Below, in pieces: positions 28,895 to 37,674 of a DNA stretch of 64,000 bases (positions are counted from its first letter, which is position 1; each line of letters opens with the position of its first letter). The notes below the pieces were generated by a model. That model did not search any database and had not been told where the DNA came from. It saw only the letters and a list, made by a program, of their open reading frames with translations. The DNA is from Blastococcus tunisiensis. GTDB lineage: Bacteria > Actinomycetota > Actinomycetes > Mycobacteriales > Geodermatophilaceae. Position numbers and translations under genes: made by a program. Location: assembly GCF_900112815.1 (NCBI RefSeq), contig NZ_FOND01000005.1, positions 240,239-304,238 of the forward strand, written 5' to 3'.

Positions 28895-29001
28895 GTAAGG
28901 ACCCCGCTGCCCCCCACCGCTCGCAGGCTCGCGGCGGGACCCTGCAGCGGGGCCGCTCCAGCACGTCACCGAGCTCGCGGCGGGACCCTGCAGCGGGACC
29001 G
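28895..29001 (+). repeat. Stop-proximal hairpin element, copy 4, with extra half copy
   Basis: Arms 28899-28910 (GG-A-CCCCGCTGC) and 28944-28954 (GCAGCGGGGCC) pair perfectly apart from the bulged A. The core CTCGCAGGCTCGCGGCGGGAC is complete. The shared tail CTCCAGCACGTCACC follows. A second right half (28973-29001) then repeats bases 28927-28955 nearly exactly, 46 bases downstream. It fills most of the gap between convergent genes. Confidence 0.85.
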
Positions 29002-29027
29002 TGCCCACAGGGGCTGTCGCGCCGCCA

Positions 29028-30137
29028 TCAAGCAGGGCGGCCGACGGACCAGCTGGTGCCGACGGTCCGGAAGCCGCGGCGGGCATACCAGTGCCGCGGC
29101 CAGTCGTCCGCCGCGGCCTCCAGGACGACGAGGTCGCAGCCGGCACCGGCGGCGATGCCCAGCAACCGGGCGAGGACGGCGTCGCCGTGTCCGCGGCCCC
29201 GGGAGCCGGGGTCGGTCAGCACCGACTCCACGGCCGCCGTCGCGCCGTCGACGCGCAGCTGGCCGGCGGCGACCACCCGGCCCTCCTCGCGGACCGCCAC
29301 GTCGTGGACGGCGAGAACCCGGTCGTTGAGCCGTTCGCGGCCGATGAGCTGGGCCACCACCCGGTCCAGCTGCGGGCCGGTCTCGGGGAGGCCGGCCCGC
29401 CACGACCGGTTCCAGAGCTCGTGCACCTCCCGCTGGTCGACCACCTCCGCGCGCTCCCCGCCGGGCAGGGGAGCGGCGCGCCGGGCCATCAGCTGCAGCT
29501 CCTCCACCTCCCAGCCACGTCGGGCGAGATCCGCGGCGACGTCGGCGGCCTCCGGCCAGAGGAGGGCCGCGGCCTGGTGCGGCCAGCCGGCGTTGCCGGC
29601 GACCTCGCCGGCGGTCGCCTCGATCGTGGCGGCGTCCACCGGGTCGGCGAGGACCAGCCGGTTGTTGTCCCGCGAGTGCGGGACGTCGGGGTCGAGCACC
29701 GCGACCCCGCCGGGCACGTCTCCCACCCCGACCGCCCGCCGCACCGGCAGGGCGGCGTAGAAGGCCAGCGCCCGGCCCGGGGCGTCGTCCGGGTCCGGGA
29801 GCACGGGCGCCGCCGGCGGCCGGTAGGGCACCGCGGCCACGACGGCGCTGACCGGCAGGGGTCCGTAGAGGTGCGGGAAGAGCCGGCCACCGGGGTCCGC
29901 CGGCACCCCGGGCTCGACGCGGACGGGATCGCGGAGCCGGGCCGGGTCGATCACGAGCAGCACCAGGTCGCGGCGCCCCGGGTACAGCGCCTGCGCCGGC
30001 AGGTGGACCTGGTCCGGTGCCGAGAGGTGGACGAACCCGGCCGAGGCCAGCGACGGCGGCCGGACGGCGCCGTCGGCGAGGGCCGCCCGCCAGTCCCGGG
30101 GCTCGATCAGGTGGGTCAGCAGGGAGCGGCCGCTCAT
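29028..30137 (-). CDS. DUF952 - GNAT acetyltransferase fusion protein
   Basis: This 369-residue protein is built from two families usually found apart. Residues about 4-105 look like DUF952 (LLTHLIEPRDWRAAL, GFVHLSAPDQV, PHLYGPLPVSAVV). Residues about 125-369 form an acetyltransferase with the acetyl-CoA loop RGRGHGDAVL near residue 310 and a C-terminal WYARRGFRTVG. Neither substrate is predictable. The ATG at 30137 lies 34 bases after the PPK2 stop, so both are probably in one transcript. Its own stop faces cdsA across the hairpin element. It could be two activities joined for efficiency, or a frame-joined pair in this lineage. Confidence 0.82.
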   Translation of the reverse strand: MSGRSLLTHLIEPRDWRAALADGAVRPPSLASAGFVHLSAPDQVHLPAQALYPGRRDLVLLVIDPARLRDPVRVEPGVPADPGGRLFPHLYGPLPVSAVVAAVPYRPPAAPVLPDPDDAPGRALAFYAALPVRRAVGVGDVPGGVAVLDPDVPHSRDNNRLVLADPVDAATIEATAGEVAGNAGWPHQAAALLWPEAADVAADLARRGWEVEELQLMARRAAPLPGGERAEVVDQREVHELWNRSWRAGLPETGPQLDRVVAQLIGRERLNDRVLAVHDVAVREEGRVVAAGQLRVDGATAAVESVLTDPGSRGRGHGDAVLARLLGIAAGAGCDLVVLEAAADDWPRHWYARRGFRTVGTSWSVGRPA

Positions 30138-30171
30138 CGGCCCGTCGTCGCGTCTCTCCCCGGGCGGTCGG

Positions 30172-30936
30172 TCATGACAGCGGGGGATCGGCGTCGATGC
30201 CGCGCTCGCGCAGCGCGGCCTCGATCGCCTCGTTCACCGCGCGGACGACGGCCACCCGCGCCCAGCGCTTGTCCTCCGCGGCGATGACCTGCCAGCGGCC
30301 GCAGGGATGGTCGGTGCGCTCGAGCATCTCCTCGACGGCCGCCTCGTAGGCCCCGCGCTGCTCCCGGTTGCGCCAGTCCTCGTCGGTGAGCTTCCACGCC
30401 TTGTACGGATCGGCCTGCCGCGACTCGAACCGGCGGAGCTGCTCCTCCGGCGAGAGGTGCATCCAGAACTTGACCAGGACCGTCCCCTCGGCCGCGAGCG
30501 TCGTCTCCAGGTCCACGATCTCGGCGTAGGCCCGCTGCCAGGTCTCCTCGTCGGCGAAGCCCTCGACCCGTTCGACCAGGACCCGGCCGTACCAGGTGCG
30601 GTCGAGGACGGTCATGCCTCCCCAGCCGGGCAGCACCGGCCAGAACCGCCACAGGAAGTGGTGCCGTTTCTCGTCGAACGTGGGGGCGGCGAACTGCGCC
30701 ACCCGCACGTGCCGCGGATCGAGCTCACCGACGAGGCGCTTGATGGCCCCGCCCTTGCCCGAGGCGTCCCAGCCCTCGAAGAGGACGCACAGCGGCGGCC
30801 CGAGCTCGTTCGGGCCGATCTGCCCGCCCAGCAGCAGCCGCAGGTGCACCAGCCGCTCCTGGGCCTTCTTCAGCTCGGCCTTGCCCTCCTTCTTCGGATA
30901 GCTCACGGAGAGGTCGACGTCGGTGAGACGGCTCAT
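30172..30936 (-). CDS. ppk2: Polyphosphate kinase 2 family protein
   Basis: This 254-residue cytoplasmic kinase moves phosphate between polyphosphate and nucleotides. The Walker A loop [10 protein letters not shown] (residues 54-63) and Walker [16 protein letters not shown] (Asp112) are intact, with the FWPVLP and [11 protein letters not shown] stretches of the family. The size fits a single-domain PPK2, but whether it prefers nucleoside mono- or diphosphates cannot be told. The ATG at 30936 is preceded on the minus strand by a purine-rich sequence. The DUF952-GNAT gene follows closely. Confidence 0.92.
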   Translation of the reverse strand: MSRLTDVDLSVSYPKKEGKAELKKAQERLVHLRLLLGGQIGPNELGPPLCVLFEGWDASGKGGAIKRLVGELDPRHVRVAQFAAPTFDEKRHHFLWRFWPVLPGWGGMTVLDRTWYGRVLVERVEGFADEETWQRAYAEIVDLETTLAAEGTVLVKFWMHLSPEEQLRRFESRQADPYKAWKLTDEDWRNREQRGAYEAAVEEMLERTDHPCGRWQVIAAEDKRWARVAVVRAVNEAIEAALRERGIDADPPLS

Positions 30937-31022
30937 GGGGGAAGAGCCTGGCAGGTCCGGCCCGGTGCGGCGCGCGGACGTCGTCGACCGGCCGAGGGTG
31001 CCCGTCCGGCGGTGGGGGCCGA

Positions 31023-31676
31023 TCAGCCCGCCGGCAGCTCGGCGTGCTGCTGGACCCACCGGTGCATGGCGATGCCGGCCGCGACGCCGGCGTTGATCGA
31101 GCGGGTGGAGCCGAACTGGGCGATGGAGAGCACGCCGTCGGCGGCGTCCCGGGCCTGGTCGGTCAGCCCGGTGCCCTCCTGGCCGAACAGCAGGACGCAG
31201 GCGCGCGGCAGCTCGGCGGTCTCCAGCGGCCGGGCTCCGGGCAGGTTGTCGACGGCCAGCAGCGGCAGCCCCGCCGCCCCCGCCCAGGCCACCAGTTCGG
31301 CGACCTCGGCGTGGTGGCGCACGTGCTGGTACCGGTCGGTCACCATCGCGCCGCGCCGGTTCCAGCGCTTCCGCCCGACGACGTGCACGGCCTCGGCGAG
31401 GAACGCGTTCGCCGTCCGGACGACGGTCCCGATGTTGAGGTCGTGCCGCCAGTTCTCGATGGCCACGTGGAAGGGGTGCCGGCGGGTGTCGAGGTCGGCG
31501 ACGATCGCCTCGACCGTCCAGTAGCGGTAGCGGTCGACGACGTTGCGGCGGTCGCCGTGCTCGAGCAGCTCGGGGTCGTAGCGGGGATCGGTGGGCCGGG
31601 CGCCGGGCCACGGGCCCACGCCGACGGTGTCGAGGAGGGCCTCCGGCGGGGTGAGGTCCGTCTCGGGCTTCGTCAC
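31023..31676 (-). CDS. SpoU/TrmH-family RNA 2'-O-methyltransferase
   Basis: This 217-residue SPOUT methyltransferase carries the three family motifs: [12 protein letters not shown] (motif 1), [14 protein letters not shown] (motif 2) and [15 protein letters not shown] (motif 3, knot and SAM site). The target RNA is unknown. The GTG at 31676 is chosen because a -10 element (TACCGT on the minus strand, 31689-31684) lies 7 bases before it, implying a leaderless message. It is divergent from rlmN, with the two promoters overlapping. Confidence 0.9.
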   Translation of the reverse strand: MTKPETDLTPPEALLDTVGVGPWPGARPTDPRYDPELLEHGDRRNVVDRYRYWTVEAIVADLDTRRHPFHVAIENWRHDLNIGTVVRTANAFLAEAVHVVGRKRWNRRGAMVTDRYQHVRHHAEVAELVAWAGAAGLPLLAVDNLPGARPLETAELPRACVLLFGQEGTGLTDQARDAADGVLSIAQFGSTRSINAGVAAGIAMHRWVQQHAELPAG

Positions 31677-31683
31677 CCGGCGC

Positions 31684-31693
31684 ACGGTAGTGG
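31684..31693. promoter_or_regulatory. Overlapping divergent -10 elements
   Basis: On the minus strand TACCGT (31689-31684) lies 7 bases before the methyltransferase GTG. On the plus strand TAGTGG (31688-31693, weaker) lies 16 bases before the rlmN ATG. They share two base pairs, so the two transcripts could compete for or share polymerase. Confidence 0.4.
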
Positions 31694-31709
31694 GACGATG
31701 GAGGACGCC

Positions 31710-32882
31710 ATGACTGCCCTCCCCCTCGTCTTCGACGCCCCTCGCCGGGGGATGCCCCCGCGCCACCTCGCCGACCTCACCCGCGAGGAGGCCCGCGCGG
31801 CGGTCACCGAGCTCGGCCAGCCGGCCTTCCGGGCCGACCAGCTCGCCCGTCACTTCTACCGCGGGGTGACCGACCCGGCGCAGATGACCGACGTGCCGGC
31901 CGATGCCCGGGAGACGCTCGCCGAGGCACTGCTGCCGGGCCTGCTGACCGTGGTCCGCCACCAGACCGCCGACGACGGCCGCACCCGCAAGACGCTGTGG
32001 CGGCTGCACGACGGCGCGCTGGTCGAGAGCGTGCTCATGCGCTATCCCGGCCGGGCGACGGTCTGCATCTCCAGCCAGGCCGGCTGCGGCATGGCCTGCC
32101 CGTTCTGCGCCACCGGCCAGCAGGGGCTCACCCGCAACCTGTCCGCGGCCGAGATCATCGGCCAGGCCGTCGCCGCGGCCGCCGCGATGGCCAACGGCGA
32201 CATCCAGGGCGGCCCCGGCCGGCTGTCCAACGTCGTGTTCATGGGCATGGGGGAGCCGCTGGCGAACTACGCCCGGGTCCGGAAGACCCTGGACGCCCTG
32301 CTCGCCCCGGCCCCGCACGGGCTCGGGCTGTCGCAGCGCGCCGTCACCGTCTCGACGGTCGGCCTGGTGCCGGCGATCCGCCGGCTCACCGACGAGGGTC
32401 GCAACGTCACCCTCGCGGTCAGCCTGCACGCCCCGGACGACGAACTGCGCGACACCCTGGTCCCGATCAACACCCGGTGGAAGGTCGGCGAGGTCATCGA
32501 CGCCGCCGACGCGTACGCGCGGAAGACCGGCCGCCGCTACTCCGTCGAGTACGCGCTCATCCGGGACGTCAACGACCAGCCGTTCCGGGCCGATCTCCTC
32601 GGGAAGCTGCTCGCGGGCAAGCTCGCGCACGTCAACCTCATCCCGCTGAACCCGACGCCGGGCAGCAAGTGGGACGCCAGCCCGCTGCCGGCCCAGCGCG
32701 AGTTCGTGGCCCGGCTGCGCGCGGCCGGCGTGGCGACGACCGTCCGCGACACCCGCGGCCAGGACATCGACGGCGCCTGCGGCCAGCTCGCTGCGGCGGA
32801 CAGCGTCAGCGTGCCCGCCGTCGCCCTGCCCGTGCCGGCTGTCGAGGAGCCGGTCGAGCTCGGTGCCGAGGGGGACGAATGA
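31710..32882 (+). CDS. rlmN: 23S rRNA/tRNA adenine-C2 methyltransferase RlmN
   Basis: This 390-residue radical SAM enzyme methylates A2503 of 23S rRNA and A37 of some tRNAs. The iron-sulfur cluster motif CxxxCxxC is Cys126, Cys130 and Cys133 (GCGMACPFC). The catalytic Cys near the C terminus is Cys357 in GACGQL. Other family runs are [13 protein letters not shown] and [13 protein letters not shown]. The ATG at 31710 has GGAGG about 5 bases upstream; the ATG at 31698 is an alternative adding four residues. The stop overlaps the VIT1 gene by ATGA. Confidence 0.96.
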   Translation: MTALPLVFDAPRRGMPPRHLADLTREEARAAVTELGQPAFRADQLARHFYRGVTDPAQMTDVPADARETLAEALLPGLLTVVRHQTADDGRTRKTLWRLHDGALVESVLMRYPGRATVCISSQAGCGMACPFCATGQQGLTRNLSAAEIIGQAVAAAAAMANGDIQGGPGRLSNVVFMGMGEPLANYARVRKTLDALLAPAPHGLGLSQRAVTVSTVGLVPAIRRLTDEGRNVTLAVSLHAPDDELRDTLVPINTRWKVGEVIDAADAYARKTGRRYSVEYALIRDVNDQPFRADLLGKLLAGKLAHVNLIPLNPTPGSKWDASPLPAQREFVARLRAAGVATTVRDTRGQDIDGACGQLAAADSVSVPAVALPVPAVEEPVELGAEGDE

Positions 32883-33598
32883 CCGAGCGGAGCGAACTCC
32901 CCGACGCCGAGATCCACCACGGCCACGGCGACGTCTCCGGCGGCTGGCTGCGGGCCGCGACGTTCGGTGCCATGGACGGCCTGGTCACCAACACGGCGCT
33001 GGTCGCCGGCGTCGGCGGCGGTGGCGCGGCTCCGCAGGCGATCGTCCTTGCCGGCACCGCGAGCCTGGTGGCCGGTGCGATCTCCATGGCCCTCGGCGAG
33101 TACACCTCGGTGAAGACGCAGAACGAGCAGCTGGACCTGGAGGTCGAGAAGGAGCGCGTCGAGCTCGAGCGCAACCCCGACGGCGAGCTGGCCGAGCTGG
33201 TCCAGATGCTCCGGGCCCGCGGCGTCGATGCGGGTCTGGCCCAGCGGGTCGCCGTCCAGCTGCACCGCGATCCCGAGACGGCGCTGCGGCTGCACGTGGT
33301 GGCCGAGCTGGGGCTCAACCCGGAGGACAAGCCGTCCCCGATGGTGGCCGCGGTCTCGTCGTTCTTCACGTTCTCGATCGGCGCCGTGGTCCCGCTGCTG
33401 CCGTACCTGTTGGGGTTCTCGCTGCTGTGGGTCGCGCTGCTCTGCGGCGGTGCCGGCCTGGCGGCCGCCGGCGCGATCTCCTCCCGCTTCACGCCGCGCC
33501 CGTGGTGGTTCGCCGCACTCCGGCAGCTGCTGTTCGGGGCTGCTGCGGCCGGGATCACCTACGCGATCGGTTCGCTGATCGGCGTCACGGTCGCCTGA
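32879..33598 (+). CDS. VIT1/CCC1-family iron or manganese transporter
   Basis: This 239-residue membrane protein is of the vacuolar iron transporter type and probably exports Fe2+ or Mn2+. TM1 contains [17 protein letters not shown], and TM2 contains [16 protein letters not shown], with the conserved acidic and Met residues of the metal path. A cytoplasmic helical, Glu-rich segment (about residues 78-150) matches the metal-binding domain of VIT1. Three more helices follow. The ATG overlaps the rlmN stop. Copy 5 of the hairpin element follows its stop. Confidence 0.92.
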   Translation: MTERSELPDAEIHHGHGDVSGGWLRAATFGAMDGLVTNTALVAGVGGGGAAPQAIVLAGTASLVAGAISMALGEYTSVKTQNEQLDLEVEKERVELERNPDGELAELVQMLRARGVDAGLAQRVAVQLHRDPETALRLHVVAELGLNPEDKPSPMVAAVSSFFTFSIGAVVPLLPYLLGFSLLWVALLCGGAGLAAAGAISSRFTPRPWWFAALRQLLFGAAAAGITYAIGSLIGVTVA

Positions 33599-33599
33599 C

Positions 33600-33655
33600 G
33601 GCCCCGTTCAGGGGCCCACCCCGAGCCTGCGAGGGATGGGGGGAACGGGGTCCTT
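33600..33655 (-). repeat. Stop-proximal hairpin element, copy 5 (minus orientation)
   Basis: Plus-strand arms are 33600-33609 (GGCCCCGTTC) and 33643-33653 (GAACGGGG-T-CC). Read on the minus strand this is AAGG-A-CCCCGTTC with the same bulged A and core CTCGCAGGCTCGGGGTGGGC. It touches the stops of both convergent neighbours and is oriented as the downstream element of the minus-strand DUF2631 gene. Confidence 0.8.
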
Positions 33656-33657
33656 CT

Positions 33658-33945
33658 TCAGCGGCTGCGCCAGGCGTTCTTCCGGCGGCGCATGTCCCAC
33701 AGCAGGACGAGGACCATCACCGCGGCGATGCCCAGGACCCAGAGGTCCTCCATCCGGCCCTCGTGGTTCCCGAGCACGTAGCTGCACAGCACCAGGACGG
33801 CGATCCAGGCGCCGATGCGGCCCTTTCCGCCGGTCTCCGCGTGCCAGCCCCAGTCGGCGGGCTGCTCGTGCTCCACGGGGTGCTCGCCGACGCGGACGAC
33901 GCCCTCTTCACGACCGGGCTGGTTGACCCGCTGCGTCTGGCTCAC
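33658..33945 (-). CDS. DUF2631-type small membrane protein
   Basis: This is a 95-residue protein. A polar N-terminal half containing [13 protein letters not shown] is followed by two hydrophobic helices ([16 protein letters not shown] and [17 protein letters not shown]) and a basic end (DMRRRKNAW). Both the sequence type and the location next to dxr recall actinobacterial DUF2631. The function is unknown. The GTG at 33945 is supported by GAGGAGA about 6 bases upstream on the minus strand. It faces VIT1 tail to tail and is divergent from dxr. Confidence 0.82.
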   Translation of the reverse strand: MSQTQRVNQPGREEGVVRVGEHPVEHEQPADWGWHAETGGKGRIGAWIAVLVLCSYVLGNHEGRMEDLWVLGIAAVMVLVLLWDMRRRKNAWRSR

Positions 33946-34100
33946 GCGTTTCTCCTCGCTGGCGCTCGTCGACCGCCTTCGCGGCGCTGCTGTGTCGGTG
34001 GCCCGCACGCGGGCACCGCCATTCTGGCAGGCGCGGGGCGCGGACACCGGGCGAGGTGGCCCGGCGACGGCGCGCCGCCGGGTCGGGAAGGATGCAGTGC

Positions 34101-35300
34101 GTGAGTTCACCCCGCCAGGTCACGCTGCTCGGCTCCACCGGCTCCATCGGCCGGCAGGCGATCGCGGTGGCCGAGCAGAACCCGGATCGGCTGCGGATCA
34201 CCGGCCTGGCGGCCGGGGGAGGGGACGTCGCCCGGCTCGCCGAGCAGGCCCTGGCGCTCGGTGTCCGCACGGTGGCCGTCGCCCGGGCGACCGCGGCGCA
34301 GGACCTGCAGCTCGCGTTCTACGCCGCGGCGTCGAAGCGGGGCTGGGCGAAGGGCGAGTACTCCCTGCCGGAGATCCTGGCCGGGCCCCGCGCCGCCGAG
34401 GAGCTGGCCGCCCGCCCGGCCGACGTCGTCCTCAACGGGATCACCGGCTCGATCGGCTTGCGGCCCACCCTGTCGGCCCTGCGGGCCGGCCGCACGGTGG
34501 CGCTGGCCAACAAGGAGTCGCTCATCGCCGGGGGCTCGCTGGTCACCGAGGCGGCGGCGCCCGGGCAGCTGGTGCCCGTGGACTCCGAGCACTCGGCGCT
34601 GGCCCAGTGCCTGCGCGGCGGTGCGCGCGACGAGGTCGCGCGGCTGGTCCTCACCGCCAGCGGGGGACCGTTCCGCGGCCGCACCGCCGAGCAGCTCGCC
34701 GACGTCACCGTGGAGCAGGCGCTGGCGCACCCGACCTGGGACATGGGGCCGGTGGTCACCATCAACTCCGCGACCCTGGTCAACAAGGGGCTGGAGCTGA
34801 TCGAGGCGCACCTGCTCTTCGGTGTTCCCTACGCCGACATCGACGTGGTGGTGCACCCCCAGTCGATCGTGCACTCGATGGTGACCTTCAGCGACGGCGC
34901 GACGATCGCCCAGGCCAGCCCGCCGGACATGCGGCTGCCGATCGCGCTGGCCCTCGCCTGGCCGGACCGGCTGCCCGTCGTCCAGCCGGCGCTGGACTGG
35001 TCGGCCGCCAGCAGCTGGGAGTTCGCCCCGCTGGACGAGGTCGCCTTCCCGGCCGTGCGGCTGGCGCGCCTGGCCGGGGAGACCGGCGGGGTCGCGCCGG
35101 CCCTGTACAACGCCGCCAACGAGGAGGCGGTCGCCGCCTTCGTGGCGGGTCGCCTGTCGTTCCGGGGCATCGTCGACCTCGTCGCGCGTACCCTCGACGA
35201 CGCGCCGGACCTCGGCGCCCCCGGCTGCGTCGAGGACGTGCTCGCGGCGGAGAAGTGGGCCCGGGAGCACGCCCGGGCGGTCATCGGCCAGGGCATCTGA
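34101..35300 (+). CDS. dxr: 1-deoxy-D-xylulose 5-phosphate reductoisomerase
   Basis: This 399-residue enzyme catalyses the second step of the MEP isoprenoid pathway and is the target of fosmidomycin. NADPH-binding [10 protein letters not shown] opens the protein. Later stretches are [34 protein letters not shown] and [18 protein letters not shown] with metal-binding acidic residues. The GTG at 34101 has GGAAGG about 9 bases upstream; the ATG at 34092 would lie against that ribosome site. The site-2 protease follows after 13 bases, the conserved actinobacterial order. Confidence 0.96.
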   Translation: MSSPRQVTLLGSTGSIGRQAIAVAEQNPDRLRITGLAAGGGDVARLAEQALALGVRTVAVARATAAQDLQLAFYAAASKRGWAKGEYSLPEILAGPRAAEELAARPADVVLNGITGSIGLRPTLSALRAGRTVALANKESLIAGGSLVTEAAAPGQLVPVDSEHSALAQCLRGGARDEVARLVLTASGGPFRGRTAEQLADVTVEQALAHPTWDMGPVVTINSATLVNKGLELIEAHLLFGVPYADIDVVVHPQSIVHSMVTFSDGATIAQASPPDMRLPIALALAWPDRLPVVQPALDWSAASSWEFAPLDEVAFPAVRLARLAGETGGVAPALYNAANEEAVAAFVAGRLSFRGIVDLVARTLDDAPDLGAPGCVEDVLAAEKWAREHARAVIGQGI

Positions 35301-35313
35301 TGGAGGGGCTCCA

Positions 35314-36693
35314 CTGAGCGGGATCCTGCTGAGCATCCTGGGGATCGTCGCCTTCGCGATCGGGCTGCTCTTCTCGATCGGCTTCCACGAGGCCGGCCAC
35401 TTCTTCTGGGCGCGGAAGTTCGGCATGCGCGTCCCGCAGTTCATGGTCGGCTTCGGGCCCACCGTCTGGTCGCGCACCCGGGGCGAGACCGAGTACGGCC
35501 TCAAGGCCGTCCCGCTCGGCGGCTACATCCGCATCGTCGGCATGATCCCGCCGGCCGAGGAGGGCGAGAGCAAGCGCGCCACCCGGATGCGCAGCTTCAT
35601 CGCCGAGGTCCGCGGCCAGGCGCTCAACGACGTCCGGCCCAGCGACGGCGACCGCGTCTTCTACAAGAAGCCCTGGTGGCAGCGGGTCATCGTGATGTTC
35701 GCCGGGCCGTTCCACAACCTGGTGCTCGCGGTCCTGTTCTTCACCATCGTGCTCACCGCCTTCGGCGTCCCGGAGCCGTCGACGACGCTGGCCCGGGTGC
35801 CGGAGTGCGTGCTGCCCGCGGGTGCCGACACCGCCACCCGCGAGGACGCCTGCGAGATCCCCCTGGTGCAGAGCGGACCCGAGGCCGGGCAGGTCTGCGA
35901 GGAGGGGGCGGCGAACTGCGCGCTGCCCGCCCGCAGCCCCGCGGCCGAGGCCGGCCTGCTGCCCGGCGACACCATCCTCGCCCTGGACGGCGAGCCGGTC
36001 TCCCAGGACACCGAGGTCGGCTGGACGGCCGTGCAGCGCAGCATCCAGCGCAGCCCCGACGAGCCGGTCGTCTTCACCGTCGAGCGCGACGGGGAACGGC
36101 GCGACCTCACCGTGACCCCGATCGAGAACGTCGTCTGGGACGACCCCGAGGCCGGGACGACGCAGGTCGTCGGCTACGTCGGCATCGGCCCCGAGCAGCC
36201 CTACGTCCAGCAGCCGGTCACCGCGGTGCCCGGCTTCATCGGCGACTACGTCGTCCGGGCGGTCGACCGGCTGGTGGAGATCCCGGAGCGCATCCCGGCG
36301 CTGGCCCGGGCCGCCTTCCTGGGGGAGGAGCGCGACCCCAACGGCCCGATCGGGGTCGTGGGTGTCGGGCGGATCTCCGGGGAGATCTTCTCGCTGGACC
36401 GGTTCAGCACCACGGAGAAGATCAGCACGTTCTTCCAGCTGCTCGCCGGGGTGAACCTGGTCCTGTTCCTGTTCAACCTGCTGCCGATCTACCCGCTCGA
36501 CGGCGGGCACGTGGCCGGGGCGCTGTACGAGAAGGCCCGGTCGACCGTCGCGCGGCTGCGCGGGCGGCCCGACCCCGGCCCCTTCGACATCGCCCGGCTG
36601 ATGCCCGTGGCCTACGTCGTGGCCGGGCTCTTCCTGGCGCTGTCGGCGCTGCTGTTCATCGCCGACATCGTCAACCCGATCACGCTGGGCTGA
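35314..36693 (+). CDS. rip1: Site-2 zinc metalloprotease, Rip1/RseP type, CTG start
   Basis: This 459-residue intramembrane protease probably cleaves anti-sigma factors. The zinc site HEAGH is at residues 25-29 in the first helix. A PDZ domain occupies roughly residues 120-275, and the second motif NLLPIYPLDGGH is near residue 390. No ATG, GTG or TTG occurs in frame between a far-upstream region inside dxr and the ATG at 35425, which lies after HEAGH. The only sensible start is CTG at 35314, with GGAGG (35302-35306) 7 bases upstream. The 3' end overlaps the convergent EamA gene by 14 bases. Confidence 0.9.
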   Translation: MSGILLSILGIVAFAIGLLFSIGFHEAGHFFWARKFGMRVPQFMVGFGPTVWSRTRGETEYGLKAVPLGGYIRIVGMIPPAEEGESKRATRMRSFIAEVRGQALNDVRPSDGDRVFYKKPWWQRVIVMFAGPFHNLVLAVLFFTIVLTAFGVPEPSTTLARVPECVLPAGADTATREDACEIPLVQSGPEAGQVCEEGAANCALPARSPAAEAGLLPGDTILALDGEPVSQDTEVGWTAVQRSIQRSPDEPVVFTVERDGERRDLTVTPIENVVWDDPEAGTTQVVGYVGIGPEQPYVQQPVTAVPGFIGDYVVRAVDRLVEIPERIPALARAAFLGEERDPNGPIGVVGVGRISGEIFSLDRFSTTEKISTFFQLLAGVNLVLFLFNLLPIYPLDGGHVAGALYEKARSTVARLRGRPDPGPFDIARLMPVAYVVAGLFLALSALLFIADIVNPITLG

Positions 36694-37603
36694 TCGGCTC
36701 CACGGGAGCGGCGGCGACCGGTCGCTCCGGCGCACGCGACCGGGCCGGCCGGGAGCCGAACAGCACACCGGCGACGACGAGCACGCCCGCTCCCAGCTCG
36801 ACCGGGTCGAGCACCTCGCCGAACGCCAGCCACGACGCCAGGACGCCGACCACCGGCACGAGCATCGAGAACGGCGCCACCACGTTCGACGGGTGCCGCG
36901 ACAGCAGGGTGTTCCAGATGCTGTACCCGACGAGCGTGGCGACGACCACCACGTAGAGCAGCCCGAGCACGGCAGGCAGGGCCTCGGCCGTGAAGGCTCC
37001 CGCCAGCGATCGGCCGATCCGGCCGGGACCCTCGACCACCAGGGCGAGCGCCAGCACGGGCAGCGGCGGCACCACGGCGCTCCAGAGGGTGAGGTGCAGG
37101 GCGTTCGGCGCCTTCGCCCGACGGCTGCAGACGTTGCCGATGGCCCAGCCGAGCGCCCCGCACAGGGTGAGGACGACGGGGACCCAGGCCGCCGTCTGCG
37201 CGCGGTGGACGGCGATCACCGCCAGCCCCGCGACCGCCAGTGCGACGCCGGCGAACTGCCGGAGCGACAGCTTCTCGTGCAGCCACACGCCGGCGAGGAC
37301 GACGGTGAACGGCGCCGAGGCCTGCAGGACGAGGGAGGCCAGGCCGCTCGGCATCCCGGCTGCCATGCCCAGGTAGAGGAAGGCGAACTGCAGGATCCCG
37401 ATCCCCGCTCCGACGCCGATCAGCCAGCGCAGCGGAACGGCCGGCCGGGGGACGAGCAGCAGGGCGGGCAGGGCCACCAGCGAGAACCGCAGCGCCACCA
37501 GGAACAGCGGGGGGAAGTGCTCGAGCGCCAGCGCGGTCGCCGGGAAGTTCACCCCCCAGCAGACGGCCACCAGGCAGGCGAGCAGTCGGTCGCGGAGAGG
37601 CAT
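36680..37603 (-). CDS. EamA-family (DMT superfamily) transporter
   Basis: This 307-residue exporter-like membrane protein has ten predicted helices in two EamA repeats, for example LLACLVAVCWGVNFPATALAL at the start and LVGYSIWNTLLSRHP late in the second repeat. Relatives move amino acids or other metabolites, but the substrate is unknown. I use the ATG at 37603 because the family N terminus begins there. It is divergent from a LysR regulator, a pairing that usually means the regulator controls the transporter. The last 14 bases overlap the site-2 protease gene. Confidence 0.88.
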   Translation of the reverse strand: MPLRDRLLACLVAVCWGVNFPATALALEHFPPLFLVALRFSLVALPALLLVPRPAVPLRWLIGVGAGIGILQFAFLYLGMAAGMPSGLASLVLQASAPFTVVLAGVWLHEKLSLRQFAGVALAVAGLAVIAVHRAQTAAWVPVVLTLCGALGWAIGNVCSRRAKAPNALHLTLWSAVVPPLPVLALALVVEGPGRIGRSLAGAFTAEALPAVLGLLYVVVVATLVGYSIWNTLLSRHPSNVVAPFSMLVPVVGVLASWLAFGEVLDPVELGAGVLVVAGVLFGSRPARSRAPERPVAAAPVEPISPA

Positions 37604-37662
37604 GCCCCGACCCTGGGTCCGGGGTCCGTGAAGGACAAGCGCAATCTCACGCACCGTCCATG

Positions 37663-37668
37663 TAGCGT
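37663..37668 (+). promoter_or_regulatory. -10 element of a leaderless LysR-gene promoter
   Basis: TAGCGT fits TANNNT and lies six bases before the LysR ATG at 37675, which puts the predicted first transcribed base on the A of the ATG. No ribosome binding site precedes the start. The 71-base gap to the divergent EamA gene should hold the regulator binding site. Confidence 0.5.
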
Positions 37669-37674
37669 TGCTTC

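Noticed and set aside
34801..35317. Plus-strand frame ending MEGLH at 35317 as a real overlapping gene
   Set aside because: It is an out-of-frame shadow of dxr with Arg/Gly/Ala-rich composition. The ATG at 35300 would make only a five-residue peptide, although it overlaps the protease ribosome site.
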